29,505 bases of DNA from Phaeoceros laevis (GCA_049999765.1 JBNGIQ010007869.1:1-29505); one strand, 5' to 3'; counted from the stretch's first letter, positions 20,458 through 29,505 are shown. Numbers and translations are program-made. The notes: a model not told the origin generated them from the letters alone.

Positions 20458-21346
20458 AGTGATTGAAGAGGAGCTCGGGCAGCAGGATGACTGATCAGCA
20501 AGATGGAAGAAGGTGGTATTTTGCGTTGGGGAGCAGCTGTTTAAGTAGCTCTGATGAGAGGCCACCATTAAGATGAGATAAGCGTGGGAAACTAACAATA
20601 GCATGTGTTAAGCTGGCCTTGGGGCAAGATATGACTAAAAAAGAAGAAGAAGGTAGCAGTGTCCTTTTGGTGGCTGTGTCCATCGGTCTCACAACTGTCC
20701 ACGTCCCTTTGCCTGCCAAGCATCCAGTGAAAAACCTAGTTTCTTTGCAGTTCCCGTCAGAAGTCTGTGTGATTAGAAGATTCATGTGCTGCAGCACTCA
20801 ATTCATTCTGATCTTTGTGCTGACCAGGCAATGTAAGCTTGGTCAGTCACAGAGTTTGTCATTGTTATGCCAAACTGCAAGAGTAAGAAAACGAAACGAA
20901 TGTGCGAAGTCACTAGAAAAGCCACGGTTTTGCCATTTTACATACCGGAAAGTTTGCAGCTGCGTATCAATTGCCTTTGATCATCAGGTTGACATGTGGT
21001 TGTGACAAGTCATGATTGCCCCTTGCATGTACCAGGTCCAAATGCTATTTAAAGCTTTTTTTAGCATCCTTCTTGCTAGCAGACTTAGCAGTAGAATTTT
21101 TTCACGCTGTCCAGCTGTAGGTTGGTATGCAGTAGGCATTGTCACCATGTCGATCTCATGTGTTAAGCCATCATGGCATCATGTCTTGAAGACATGGCAC
21201 ATTCAGCAAATGATCATACCATTGAAATTTTGAGAAAAGGTTAAGCTTGCAGTACACACCATTTAGCACGCATTAGCCACCAAGTCCTAGTTGCAAATTC
21301 TTTCCAAGATACACATCCTGGAGTACATAGCCTCACCGCACACTGA
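20458..21346. other. Intergenic, no gene
   Basis: A 128-codon frame at 20619-21005 has no recognisable motif and starts in low-complexity Lys/Glu. I treat it as chance. No other structure seen. Confidence 0.4.
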
Positions 21347-21364
21347 AAGTGTGTGTGTGTGTGT
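21347..21364. repeat. (GT)n microsatellite
   Basis: A run of GT repeats followed by TTGCGTTTCATATATACATACAG. Very similar context (GT run, TTGC, then CATACATACATCCAG) occurs at about 24313-24351. Confidence 0.85.
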
Positions 21365-21568
21365 TTGCGTTTCATATATACATACAGTATGACCTTGGCA
21401 TCTGACAAGGACTACTATTGTAACATTGCCCTGAACAGGGACCTGCCTTGGCCCAGGGCTGAGATACATGGCATGTTCTAGACAGGTCAAGATTTCTTGC
21501 AGTGCCCGCATTACATCGCATGAGGCTGCAGACCTTCCACGTTTGACCAGTCCAAATGTACTTTTCAG

Positions 21569-21824
21569 CTATTCTACATAGCGGCCTGTCTGACCATGCC
21601 TTGTTGCTGCAATGGCCTGTCAGGCCTTATGTCAAGCATTTAGCCAAGAATTGCACAAGAAATTGCAAAGCAAGGTACTTGTCAAAAACATTTTTTGCTC
21701 ATGCATGGCACAACAAGCCTGGATTGTTACAAGCATATTTTTTGCAGCTGGCCTGCTCTACGGTCTGTCTGACCATACCTTGTTGCTGCAAAAAGCCATT
21801 AGGCATTCTGTCAAACCCTTAGCC
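21569..21824. repeat. Imperfect direct duplication, about 168-bp spacing
   Basis: 21569-21653 and 21737-21824 share a series of blocks in the same order: a CAGCT near the start, GGCCTG, GTCTGACCAT-CCTTGTTGCTGCAA, then a GTCAA block and TTAGCC. Roughly 70 percent alike. Between them lie unrelated-looking 80 bases. Confidence 0.65.
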
Positions 21825-21842
21825 GATCTGGCTATTTTTTAG

Positions 21843-22460
21843 CTGTATGCCATCCTTGTCAAGTCCTGACTTGCATAATTCTGAAACATGCGAAGACGAC
21901 ATTGTACCCTTGAAACCGTGACACATTCAAGCATAATGTTCTGGAAAGTCTATGGATTACTGACTACTCTAGCCTGCAGATAGAACTGCTGGCAACCAGA
22001 AAATGCGAAGGGTATGCAAACAAGTTAACCAACTTGTATGCAAGTAGCCCTGTCAAACCGCCGTTGAGCACATGGGGGTGAGCCATGCCTCACCTGCTCC
22101 TCATCAGTGCCAAGCAGGGTCCTTGCGAAGGTTTCTGGAGAGCTCTTTGGCAAACCTCCCTCAACGATGAGTTGTGCATTTTCTGGAAAGCTGTCAGCAT
22201 AGTGCTACTAATACTGCTCTGGATCATGTCAAACATTTGTACAGCCAACATTCATCATTACAATTGTTATATATGTGAGTACCTCAAGGCTTGCAGCAAG
22301 ACAGCAATTCGAAAGTGCAACATTTCAAAACGTTTTCAAGCACCGAACATTAACCAGTCAAAGGCAGTCATGCAGGCTCTAGAGAAAACATGTAAGAAGA
22401 CAGCACATTGGCACAAAGAAAGCATGTACAGTCCTCCTCATCAGGTTGCTGGGACAAAAA
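21843..22460. other. Intergenic, diverged dispersed repeat, no gene
   Basis: Contains the partner (22070-22146) of the diverged repeat at 19660-19740. The 126-codon frame at 22085-22465 runs through this repeat and has no known motif. Confidence 0.4.
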
Positions 22461-22581
22461 CGTGACCAGGGCTTCAAAAACGTGACTAGGGCTTCAAAAA
22501 CGTGACCAGGGCTTCAAAAGCGTGACCAAGGCTTCAAAAATGATGACCAGGGCTTCAAAAACGTGACCAGGGCTTCAAAAA
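22461..22581. repeat. 20-bp tandem repeat, six units
   Basis: Unit CGTGACCAGGGCTTCAAAAA at 22461, 22481, 22501, 22521, a slightly longer variant at 22541 (TGATGACC), and 22562. Units are 90-100 percent alike and contiguous, so this is a minisatellite and not a spaced array. Confidence 0.95.
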
Positions 22582-22752
22582 CATCTCCTGTGACTGTTGA
22601 GACATCGTTGCTGCGCTGTTCTCCACAAAAAATCTTGTATCTTCAGAGCTTTGTGTCCCAGATGCTGGAGTTCTGTGTGAGGCAGGTAGCAGCGTGCTAG
22701 GTTGGTGTCAAACTGGGCACTATACAATTATGCAGCTGGGCAGCTTTACAAT

Positions 22753-22802
22753 GTTTGCGAAGAAGCTAGGAAACTTGGCACAGTTTGCGAAGAAGCTAGG
22801 CA
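22753..22802. repeat. 30-bp tandem duplication (partial second copy)
   Basis: GTTTGCGAAGAAGCTAGG occurs at 22753 and again at 22783. Confidence 0.9.
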
Positions 22803-23345
22803 GGCACTGGGTTTTTCCAGTTGGATGGAGACATGGGGAGGACTTGACGGCTGTGGAAGTGACCAGACAGCAACAGGAAGGCAATTTAGCAGCAGGTATG
22901 GCAGGTTCTCAAAGATTCGTGACAGAGCTGTACACAGAGCTTTAGAGAAAAGCCTGGTATAGGTCTGGGATATCGCTGGTGTAGGTTTAGACCCAACCAG
23001 TGCGCAAACAATTCCCGGCAGCTTGGTTTGAGAAAAGACTAACGTAAAGGTGATGACACGAGGTGGAAAAAACACACACAAGGCAGAAAACGGGTATGAC
23101 AAGGGCAGGTCAGCCGAATGCAAGCAAGAATGTTGGCACAGTGGCCAGCAGTCACTCAAATTTCCAGGAGTCACAGGACAGGTCTGAAAATGGTGAATAC
23201 AACTTTGTAGGCAGGGAGGAACCTTGCTCGGCAGGAGACTGAGAGCATGTAAGAAACTAAGAGCATGGAAGAGCTGGTGAGAGGGCAAGAGGGTTGCGAC
23301 ACAGACAGAATGAGAGAGCACCTGGTCTGTGCTTTGATAAGATCG
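22803..23345 (-). other. Open minus-strand frame with upstream TATA, coding doubtful
   Basis: A minus-strand frame of 191 codons runs from a GTG at 23321 to 22746. It is Leu/Ser/Pro/Cys-rich with no recognised domain and no ATG near its start. A TATA-like box lies 25-36 bases upstream of the GTG. I think transcription from this side is possible but a protein is unlikely. Confidence 0.2.
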
Positions 23346-23357
23346 CTATTTATATAG
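23346..23357 (-). promoter_or_regulatory. TATA box candidate, minus strand
   Basis: Read on the minus strand the sequence is CTATATAAATAG, a strong plant TATA box, followed after about 30 bases by a CT-rich stretch (CTCTCTCATTCTG) of the kind found at plant transcription starts. It may belong to an LTR promoter or an unrecognised gene. Confidence 0.35.
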
Positions 23358-24826
23358 GCAAGCCACTACAGCCGATAGTAAATGCTAAACTGCCGATTAT
23401 AGGAAGACCAGGCCTAAAAAGGCTAAACCATGCATGTGTGCCGATCTGGCAGAGGAAACTTTAGTGGTCCCATTGGCCAACGTGATGTGGCCCTCGTATG
23501 GTAACCATCTGTGACTATCGGCCGTCACATCATTTAATTCCTGTACTGTATGGCCGCCAATCAGTCTGCATTGGCCAGAAAAATATTTTTATCTGTACAG
23601 TACTGAGTATGATTAACGTGCTTCCAGAAACATCTACAAGCATCTTTCGCAACCATGTTGCTGGTTGCTAGTTACACCGCCATTGCTCAAATAATGTATC
23701 ATTCGGTAAATCCTACATGCACATCATGGGTTGAAGGACTGCTGTCACCATTTTGGCGAGCTTAGCAAAGGTACTAGATTCAAGTACCATATCCATGCCC
23801 TGTTTGCAGTCAGCAACAAGTTATTGTACGCATGATTTTTGAACAGCACACACATGTCATTCGAAAATTGAAAATCACACACATACATATTGCAAACGCA
23901 GTATGTGTGTGTTTGACCCATCAGCCTTCCCAATATGCTCAGATCGTTGTTCCCGGACAGGGTGTTTTATGCAGTGTGCATCCCCTGTCGCGGGGAGCAC
24001 ACCACATCACCAATGAACAACGGATTCTGAGAGGGCAAAAAAGTGGTGGTGTCCAGTCAGTTTACCTTCTAGCCCATGCTGCACTCTTGAATGTGGGCAG
24101 TTGTTTTAATGTGTCTTCCTTTTGTACATTTGACCCAGGGAAAGTTCCCTTATGTAGGAAATTTTGTATCAGCCCCAAGAGTCAGGTTTGCAGAAGCTCA
24201 TTCTGCTCAAAAGCCTTGATCAGGATCAGGATCTCCTGCAGTGCATTGTTAGCAGAACTACAGATGTACAGCAGTGGAAACACTTGTGATAAAATGACAA
24301 CCCAGGAACACCGGGTGTGTGTGTGTTTGCTTTGTCATACATACATCCAGCTACTAGTCATCTGACTAGGACCCTGATCATTTGCCTTTTTCAAGGACTT
24401 GACATTTTTCAGAGACAAAATGACATGGATGAAGATATTTTCAGGACTCCTGCCACTTCTCATGCCTAAGAGCGTTTGTGGGCCAGGTCTCGAAATGCAA
24501 CCATGTGTGTCCAGGTCTTGGGCACTTCAGGCTGTCACCATGTCTAGGTACTAGCTGTCCAATCTTGGTTCCGTGCCTTCTTTTCAAGACCATGACATTT
24601 CACGAAGCATTCCAGGCTTTCGCAGCTTGACAACTTTTTCCAGCACTCCATTCACGATTTGTAACATGCAGGCACTGGACACTTGAAAGACGACGAACAA
24701 CACCAAGTAGTAACATCCCATATTCGGGTTTGTTACATGCAAGCATCAAGCGAAATTTTTCTAACTGATCACCAAGCGGAATTTTTTAGACTAACACTAG
24801 TACCTGGCCCGTCGAATTCGACGGCA
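23358..24826. other. Intergenic, no gene
   Basis: About 1.4 kb without a supported gene. Two GT-rich runs (about 23902-23913 and 24314-24327) and a perfect 16-base palindrome CCGTCGAATTCGACGG at 24809-24824 are the only structures noticed. Confidence 0.45.
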
Positions 24827-24900
24827 ATCACCCTCCCTCCATCCAATTCATCCCATCCATCCCCATCCCCATCCATCCATGCCAGGCATCCCATTCCCAT
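24827..24900. repeat. CCATC-rich simple sequence
   Basis: Variants of CATCC and CCATCCATCC repeat through this stretch. Confidence 0.8.
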
Positions 24901-24949
24901 AAACCCGTAAACCGCTAGAATTCAGGGGATATAAGCACTAAATTTAATG

Positions 24950-25236
24950 AAACGGAGTAGGTCACAAGGTGGTATTTACCAATGGGATTGGCAGGTTGTG
25001 GGTTCAATCCCTGTCCCCGACCTTATTTTACCACGCGCGCTCATGCTCCCTTTCACGCCCCTCTCTCGCTGGCGCGCCCGCGGGGGCGCTCACGCTCCCT
25101 CGCACGCGCAACACTCATATCCCCATGTCCTTCGCATGGGATTGAAGTGAGAGCATGTCACAGCCCCCTACAACACATAGAGAGAGCATGTCACGCACAA
25201 ACACACACTCTCTCTACCTATTTTTTTATAATATAG
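24950..25236 (+). mobile_element. tRNA-derived SINE-like element
   Basis: An RNA polymerase III promoter is recognisable: an A-box-like TAGGTCACAAGGTGG (24958-24972) and a B box GGTTCAATCC (25001-25010), about 30 bases apart as in tRNA genes and SINEs. The sequence around them does not fold as a tRNA (no acceptor stem). A GC-rich body of CACGC/TCACGCTCC words follows, then a CT-repeat and a T-rich tail (CTATTTTTTTATAATA). This is the build of a plant SINE. I could not find target-site duplications, so the ends are approximate. Confidence 0.5.
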
Positions 25237-25394
25237 GATTACTTGTCACGAACAGCCCAAAACAATAGCATCCCATATATAGGCAAACACCAGCCATTCA
25301 CGGTAGAGGACCAATGACATCAGACGTTTACGCTACGAAGCATGCACAATGCTGATGGCTGTAACCTTGTCACTCAGAAGAAACTCGAAAAAAG
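25237..25394. other. Intergenic
   Basis: Short unique-looking DNA between the SINE-like element and the hairpin. Nothing recognisable. Confidence 0.4.
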
Positions 25395-25460
25395 GAAGAT
25401 AGATAGATAGACTCATGGACCCCCCGGAGAGTCTATCGGGGGTTCTATCTATGTATCTTC
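25395..25460. repeat. Inverted repeat, hairpin
   Basis: GAAGATAGATAGATAG on the left can pair with CTATCTATGTATCTTC on the right, with a further CCCCCC/GGGGG pairing nearer the loop and a loop around GGAGAGTCTATC. The left arm is a GATA repeat. It could be a small MITE or a chance product of the repeat. Confidence 0.7.
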
Positions 25461-25483
25461 GCCATACATGATACTGATTGCTA

Positions 25484-26222
25484 CAGTCGGCCCTCGATAA
25501 TTGTTAGCAATCAGGGGTACCCTGAGAGCTAACACTTAACGAGGGATAACATTTATTAAATTTTCCAATTTTGAATAAAAAAATTAAATTTATTTCTTGG
25601 TCATAGAAACATTTTTGCCTTGTTTTTCAGGATTCTTCATGCTGATGGGAGGACTTTTCTAAATAAACCTACCATGATCTTAGAAGGATTGCAACCTAAC
25701 CTCATACCAAACATTATGCATTTGCATACTTTCCAAGAAAGCAAGTTGCATACATTCCAAGAAAGTAAATTGCATAAATCTAATGATAAAAAATTAAACA
25801 AGAAAGCAAGCTAGTCATTGAGACATATGCTACTTACTAGAATGGATGGTAATAGCTTCCCATAGAGAAACACTCCAGCCCTAGTCCCAACCCATAGAGT
25901 GTGAATACTCAATGCATCATACCTCAAGTATAGGTTTTGTGTATGAACAATGCTGCTCCACAATCTTAATCACCCTAACGTCGAATCAGCACTGAGATGA
26001 GGAACATCCCATAATAGTGTAACTTTGAATTTTGGGTAATTAAAAAATATATATAGACTAATAACCTTGACATATCATTTATCGAGTTAGACTCTAGTGT
26101 TTGGCCCCGACCGTTAAATAACATTAACATTTAGCACGTGGTACCAAGTAGGGGGTAGGGGGGACGTAACAATTATCGTGGTTATAACAATTATCGAGGG
26201 AACAATTATCGAGGGCCGACTT
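25484..26222. mobile_element. MITE with CAGTCGGCCCTCG terminal inverted repeats (Emigrant/pogo-like)
   Basis: The left end CAGTCGGCCCTCGATAATTG is matched in inverted form at the right end (AACAATTATCGAGGGCCGACT, 26201-26221, differing only in the last base). TA precedes the left end, and the right end is followed by TATA, consistent with TA target duplication. The CAGT...CCTC...ATAA pattern resembles Emigrant/Lemi1, the pogo-type MITEs of flowering plants. The left end also carries a second inverted copy: CCCTCGATAATTGTTAGC (25491-25508) pairs with GCTAACACTTAACGAGGG (25528-25545). At the right end, AACAATTATCG-GG words repeat at 26169, 26186 and 26201. No transposase frame is present (740 bp), so it depends on an autonomous relative. 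Confidence 0.75.
25724..25777. repeat. 24-bp tandem repeat inside the MITE
   Basis: GCATACTTTCCAAGAAAGCA and the near copy GCATACATTCCAAGAAAGTA follow at 24-base spacing (25724 and 25748), with a third partial start at 25772. A short frame in this stretch encodes a duplicated HTFQESKL segment, which is a by-product of the repeat. Confidence 0.85.
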
Positions 26223-26893
26223 ATACCAATTGCGATACCACTTGTCACAAACCTCTCTTTTCTTCCTCATCATAGAAAATAATTTTCCATGGTATTAATA
26301 CTCAGAAGGTCGTCACATACTCATAGATGTACATGTACATGGCTTTGAAGGGAACATGCAGACTCGACTTCACTCGACTAGCCTACTGCTCCCCTTCCAG
26401 CTGCCTGCTTGCCTGGAGTTGCAGCGTTTCGTCCGAGAGTTCGCCCTGTACAACGACGTTGGGAATCTGACACTAGGCAACCGTGACCTGCTCCGGCCTC
26501 ATGAGACCCCGCGGTCAGGCAGTTCACAGCTGGACAGTCGGGGCCTCGCGTTCTCTTTAACTTCTCGGGCAGATTCGGTGCCGCCTTTCAAAGAGCTGCA
26601 GTCTGCAGCTTGCTCTCAGCTCATGTCGTCCTGGATGTGCTCTTGAATTCTGCCGCTCCGCCATCAGTATCCAGCGTGGTTGGACGATTGAGTAAGCGCT
26701 CGATTTCAGCTAATTGGGGCTCAAGCGGATTTGTGGTTCATGGATTGTTCACCGAGTTCCGAATTTCCCGGATGGATCAGTTCTCGAGGAGGGAAACAGT
26801 GCTTGCTGGTTGTGACGTGTAGTCTGTGCCGCGGTGACTAGCAATTTAGCACGCATGCATGTCTGTTGGTTGGCAGGGGTGATATGCTGGGAA
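26223..26893 (+). promoter_or_regulatory. Upstream region and probable 5' UTR of the coiled-coil gene
   Basis: No TATA box is clear. From 26356 a 96-codon frame begins at an ATG and ends at 26646. Its composition is not protein-like for a known family, so it is best read as 5' leader with an upstream open frame; a first coding exon cannot be excluded. GC content rises towards the gene. Confidence 0.4.
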
Positions 26894-29235
26894 ATGGCAA
26901 TAGCGGAAAATCGTGGCTCGGGGCGGCAGATAATGAATCTCAAGTCGGCAATCGAATCAGCACTGGATGAAGGAGGCCGCGGTGTTGCCTTAGCTACAGG
27001 GGAAGCGCGAACTGGAGAGAAAGTGGTGCCTGCTCAGTCCGCCGTGGCTTCAGTTGTCAGTCATGGGGTTTCGAATGAGGTATTAAGCTTAAGGTGCAGC
27101 TCTGGTGGAAATTCTCTGATGAATATATAGCTGGACTCCAGGTCCCTGCTGCGCCATTGACACATACGTGACTGGCAGCCTTTCAGCCTACGTGATTGGC
27201 TGCGAACACTTGTCGGATTAGATCATTGCTTCACTCTGCTGCTCTGAACATCCTTTCTTTTTGCTGCATTCAAGTTCCGACTTTTAAGTCTGCTCAGAGA
27301 TGCCAGAGTTGCTGCTCGCTATGCAGGTGCTGGCCTCCCCCACCCTGCAAACGGCGGAGATCAGATTGACAAATGCCTTGCAGCATATTTATGAGTCCAC
27401 GGAGACCAAGGTGCTTGATGCTCTGAAGCAAGCAGCAATTGATATTATCGAGCATCTAGGCAAGCAGGCTGCCATTCAATTAGTAGCAGCGGAGCGGAGG
27501 TCTGCTGTCCTGGAGCAAGAGTTGAAAAATACTCGATCACAGGCCCTAGACATGTTAGTTCGACTGAAATATTCAGCTCATGCGCAGGTAAGTTCATGGA
27601 CTTGATCTCTCGTCTCAAATTCATGGCCGAGGCTGTTTATAGGGTGACCGTTGTACTATTTGTTTTGCGCTGAGACAGTCTGTTTTATCTCGGCATGTAC
27701 CCTCGTTCCTCGCTGCTGCACATCGAAATCAGTGAGTGCTCTATGGTCGTTCACCGTGTTTATTTGAACAGAGGGTGGAAGATGAGAGGAGAGTCCTCTT
27801 TGAAAGGAGGAGGGCATTGGAAGCGGATGCTGAGCTACTAAATGTACAAGAAACAGTGAAACGGACAAAGGCTGAGTTGGAACGCAAGACGGAGATGCTC
27901 GAGGACTTGCAAAAACGTGTGCAGCTGGACGATGCAGGGGCTTTAGAATCTGCAAGCGAGGGTTTGGATCGAAGAAAACGAGGGAGCAGAACAAAAGGTC
28001 CACCAAATTGTGCACATGAAACACAAAATGTAGCGCAGGATATCCTTGGACTTTGCTGTTGTTGTGGCGAATCATGTGGGCATCTTGTGCTGTTTCTTTT
28101 TTGCTTTGTATGATAAATGCGCCTGTTGCTTGTAGATAAGGTCGAGCAGTTGTCAGAGCACTTCGTCACACTACCCGGAACTAAGGTCAGCACAGCAGCA
28201 GTTTCCGCTGCTTTAGAATATGGTGATGCCCCGCTTTTGGACGTAGATACTCGTGAAGACATCGCCCTTGAACCAAGCAGCAGGGGTAGACTGTGGAGTG
28301 GCAAGCGGGCTGTTGGCAGTGATGGAAGTGCAGATTGCGACGCTGTGGGCTCACTGTCTTGTGACAATGCTGGTGAAACTATGACCAGGGAGGTCCTTGC
28401 AGGCACTCAAGTTGGTTCTTGGGTGGACAAGGTCGCTACAAAGCCAGAACTTCAAGGGATAGAACAACTTTTGGAGGGTGTAGATAGGAAAGGTGACTTT
28501 AGGGCAAGTAATTCATCTGGTGGAATGACTGGTCACCACGATCAAGCTGCTGAAGAAAGTCGCAATGCCATGGAGCCCGTCTATGGTGCGCGGAAAGATT
28601 TCCAGAGGATGGGGAATGGAGACTATTGTCAGCAACTGCTTGATGAGAGCATTCTTGAGTGCAGAGAGCCAGGCATCTATTCGTCAGAAAGGCCTTCTCA
28701 CAGTGGAGGACATCAAGCACAACCCCAAGGAGGGAACCAGGACTGCCCCAGTCTGATGTGTCTCGAGCAGGGTGATGGGTATGGTGGCCTTGTTGTAAGT
28801 GATGGAGAAGCTGACCGGAGGACAGCATCCTCACCTGCTTCCTCCTCCAGACAGAAATTCTCGCCTTCATCAGTTTCCAGGGAGCTAGCACTTGTTGCCG
28901 AGCAGGAGTCAGGCAACAAACCAGGACCAAGGGCAGCCGGAAAGAGGAAGAGAAAGGTGGCACCGGAAAATGAGGTGAAGAGGGTTGAGAACATGGATTC
29001 TGGACAAACGGCTGGACTGTGTTCAGAAGATATAACAGGTCGGGTTACGGAAAGCTCTCGCGAAAGCAGACGATTGATGCAGGGTGCTCGGCAGGTATCT
29101 TGATCACGCTGAATGGTGCTTTATGTGGATAGCCAATGTGGATTGGGAAAGGTTGTGTATGTAAAGTGTAATATGTGATCGTGGTTGGCATTTTTGCAGC
29201 TCTTTTCCCTACGCCGCGGGAGAGATGCGGACTAA
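26894..29235 (+). CDS. Spliced gene for a coiled-coil protein with nuclear-localisation-like motif, family not recognised
   Basis: Five exons: 26894-27079; 27300-27587 (the first codons are uncertain; ending at CAG before GTAAGT); 27772-27961 (after TTTGAACAG); 28136-29094 (after TTGCTTGTAG); 29200-29235 (after TTTTTGCAG, ends TAA). Frames join without stops, giving about 552 residues. Alternatives: the third exon may extend to 27997, and translation may start at the ATG at 27300, making the first exon untranslated. Exon 2 encodes a helical stretch (LQTAEIRLTNALQHIYE, AAIDIIEHLGKQAAIQL) and exons 2-3 a coiled coil (ERRRALEADAELL, KAELERKTEMLEDLQKRV). Exon 4 is long, polar and probably disordered, with a basic GKRKRKV signal near its end. 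The last 14 residues are ARQLFSLRRGRDAD. These suggest a nuclear structural or adaptor protein, with no catalytic domain. I do not recognise the family. Confidence 0.75.
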
Positions 29236-29448
29236 GCCAGGATTCTTCGTGGAGTGCGTTGTCTTTAGAGGGGTTGAGTGACATAATAACATACATAGAT
29301 GGCCCTACGGGGGGCTAGGCCCTGCCTGGTGTATAGTAGGTCTGTGTGGTGTGTCCGTGTTTATTGCTTGACATCTGGGCAAGGCGGGTCTCCGTGGTAA
29401 TCATGAGCGAAGGCTTATCGTGGGAGTAGGTGATCATCATCTGCAGTG
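29236..29448 (+). other. Probable 3' UTR and flank
   Basis: GT-rich DNA after the TAA with no clear AATAAA signal. Nothing else recognised before the MITE-like terminus. Confidence 0.4.
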
Positions 29449-29505
29449 CAGTCGGCCCTCGATTCGGTATATCTTACACCTTGATAATTGTTACACGTCT
29501 AGACC
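29449..29505 (+). mobile_element. Start of a second MITE of the same CAGTCGGCCCTCG family (cut by window end)
   Basis: CAGTCGGCCCTCGAT at 29449-29463 is identical to the left end at 25484. It is then interrupted by about 19-21 bases (TCGGTATATCTTACACC region) before GATAATTGTTACA resumes the family sequence. The orientation is the same as the left terminus of the first copy. The element continues beyond the window. Confidence 0.65.

Noticed and set aside
20088-20604. Minus-strand Leu/Pro/Ser-rich proteins
   Set aside because: The frames arise from the GGTAGCAGCA minisatellite read backwards; composition follows the repeat.
22461-22581. CRISPR-like array
   Set aside because: The 20-bp units are contiguous with no spacers, in eukaryotic-type DNA; this is a minisatellite.
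24809-24824. 16-bp perfect palindrome as an operator or binding site
   Set aside because: Single occurrence, no gene nearby; nothing beyond the symmetry supports a function.
24958-25020. Functional tRNA gene
   Set aside because: The A and B boxes are present but no acceptor stem or anticodon arm can be formed; SINE head is the better reading.
27741-28406. Minus-strand 221-codon frame
   Set aside because: It is the mirror of the coding exons of the plus-strand coiled-coil gene and is Ser/Pro-rich as expected for a shadow frame.

Overview
The window looks like a transposon-rich, largely non-coding stretch of a plant nuclear genome. The evidence is two initiator-methionine tRNA primer-binding sites of the kind used by plant Ty1/copia elements, a decayed copia gag-protease-integrase, a decayed plant-type LINE, a tRNA-derived SINE, an Emigrant/pogo-like MITE, and two spliced genes with short, phase-consistent introns and GT-AG borders. 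One of these genes encodes a tryptophan-repeat coiled-coil protein of the Sfi1/CCDC191 (centriole/centrin-associated) type. That, with the general base composition, makes a seed-free plant with motile sperm (bryophyte, lycophyte or fern) my best guess, but the species cannot be fixed from sequence alone.

Layout. 1-557: probable 3' part of an LTR ending in CA, followed by a primer-binding site (558-569) and a broken gag-like region to about 1541. 1475-2200 (minus): an unrecognised, frameshifted coding remnant. 2158-3022: tandem repeats and CGTTGT/ACAACG-rich palindromic DNA. 3368-3535: GC-rich inverted repeats. About 3540-7625: a copia element with LTR end, primer site, gag, protease and integrase, all full of stops and frameshifts, and no copia reverse transcriptase. 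About 7628-11318: a LINE remnant in the same orientation, with a reverse transcriptase carrying stops and a mutated catalytic box, then a zf-RVT-like tail. 11338-14422: intergenic DNA with a 33-bp repeat pair and a 235-251-bp repeat pair about 97 percent alike. 15356-16944: the Sfi1/CCDC191-like gene, at least six exons.

16945-24830: about 8 kb of non-coding DNA rich in degenerate minisatellites (17.83, 20.03, 20.37, 22.46 and 22.75 kb) and diverged repeat blocks. 24950-25236: SINE-like. 25484-26222: MITE with CAGTCGGCCCTCG termini and a long terminal hairpin. 26894-29235: a five-exon gene for a nuclear-looking coiled-coil protein of about 552 residues. 29449-29505: the start of a second copy of the same MITE terminus, so this gene sits between two such elements.

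Only the two spliced genes look intact. The mobile elements are dead and, apart from a shared plus orientation (copia then LINE), show no functional cooperation. All exon borders are my own reading of splice signals and reading-frame continuity, not of transcripts.
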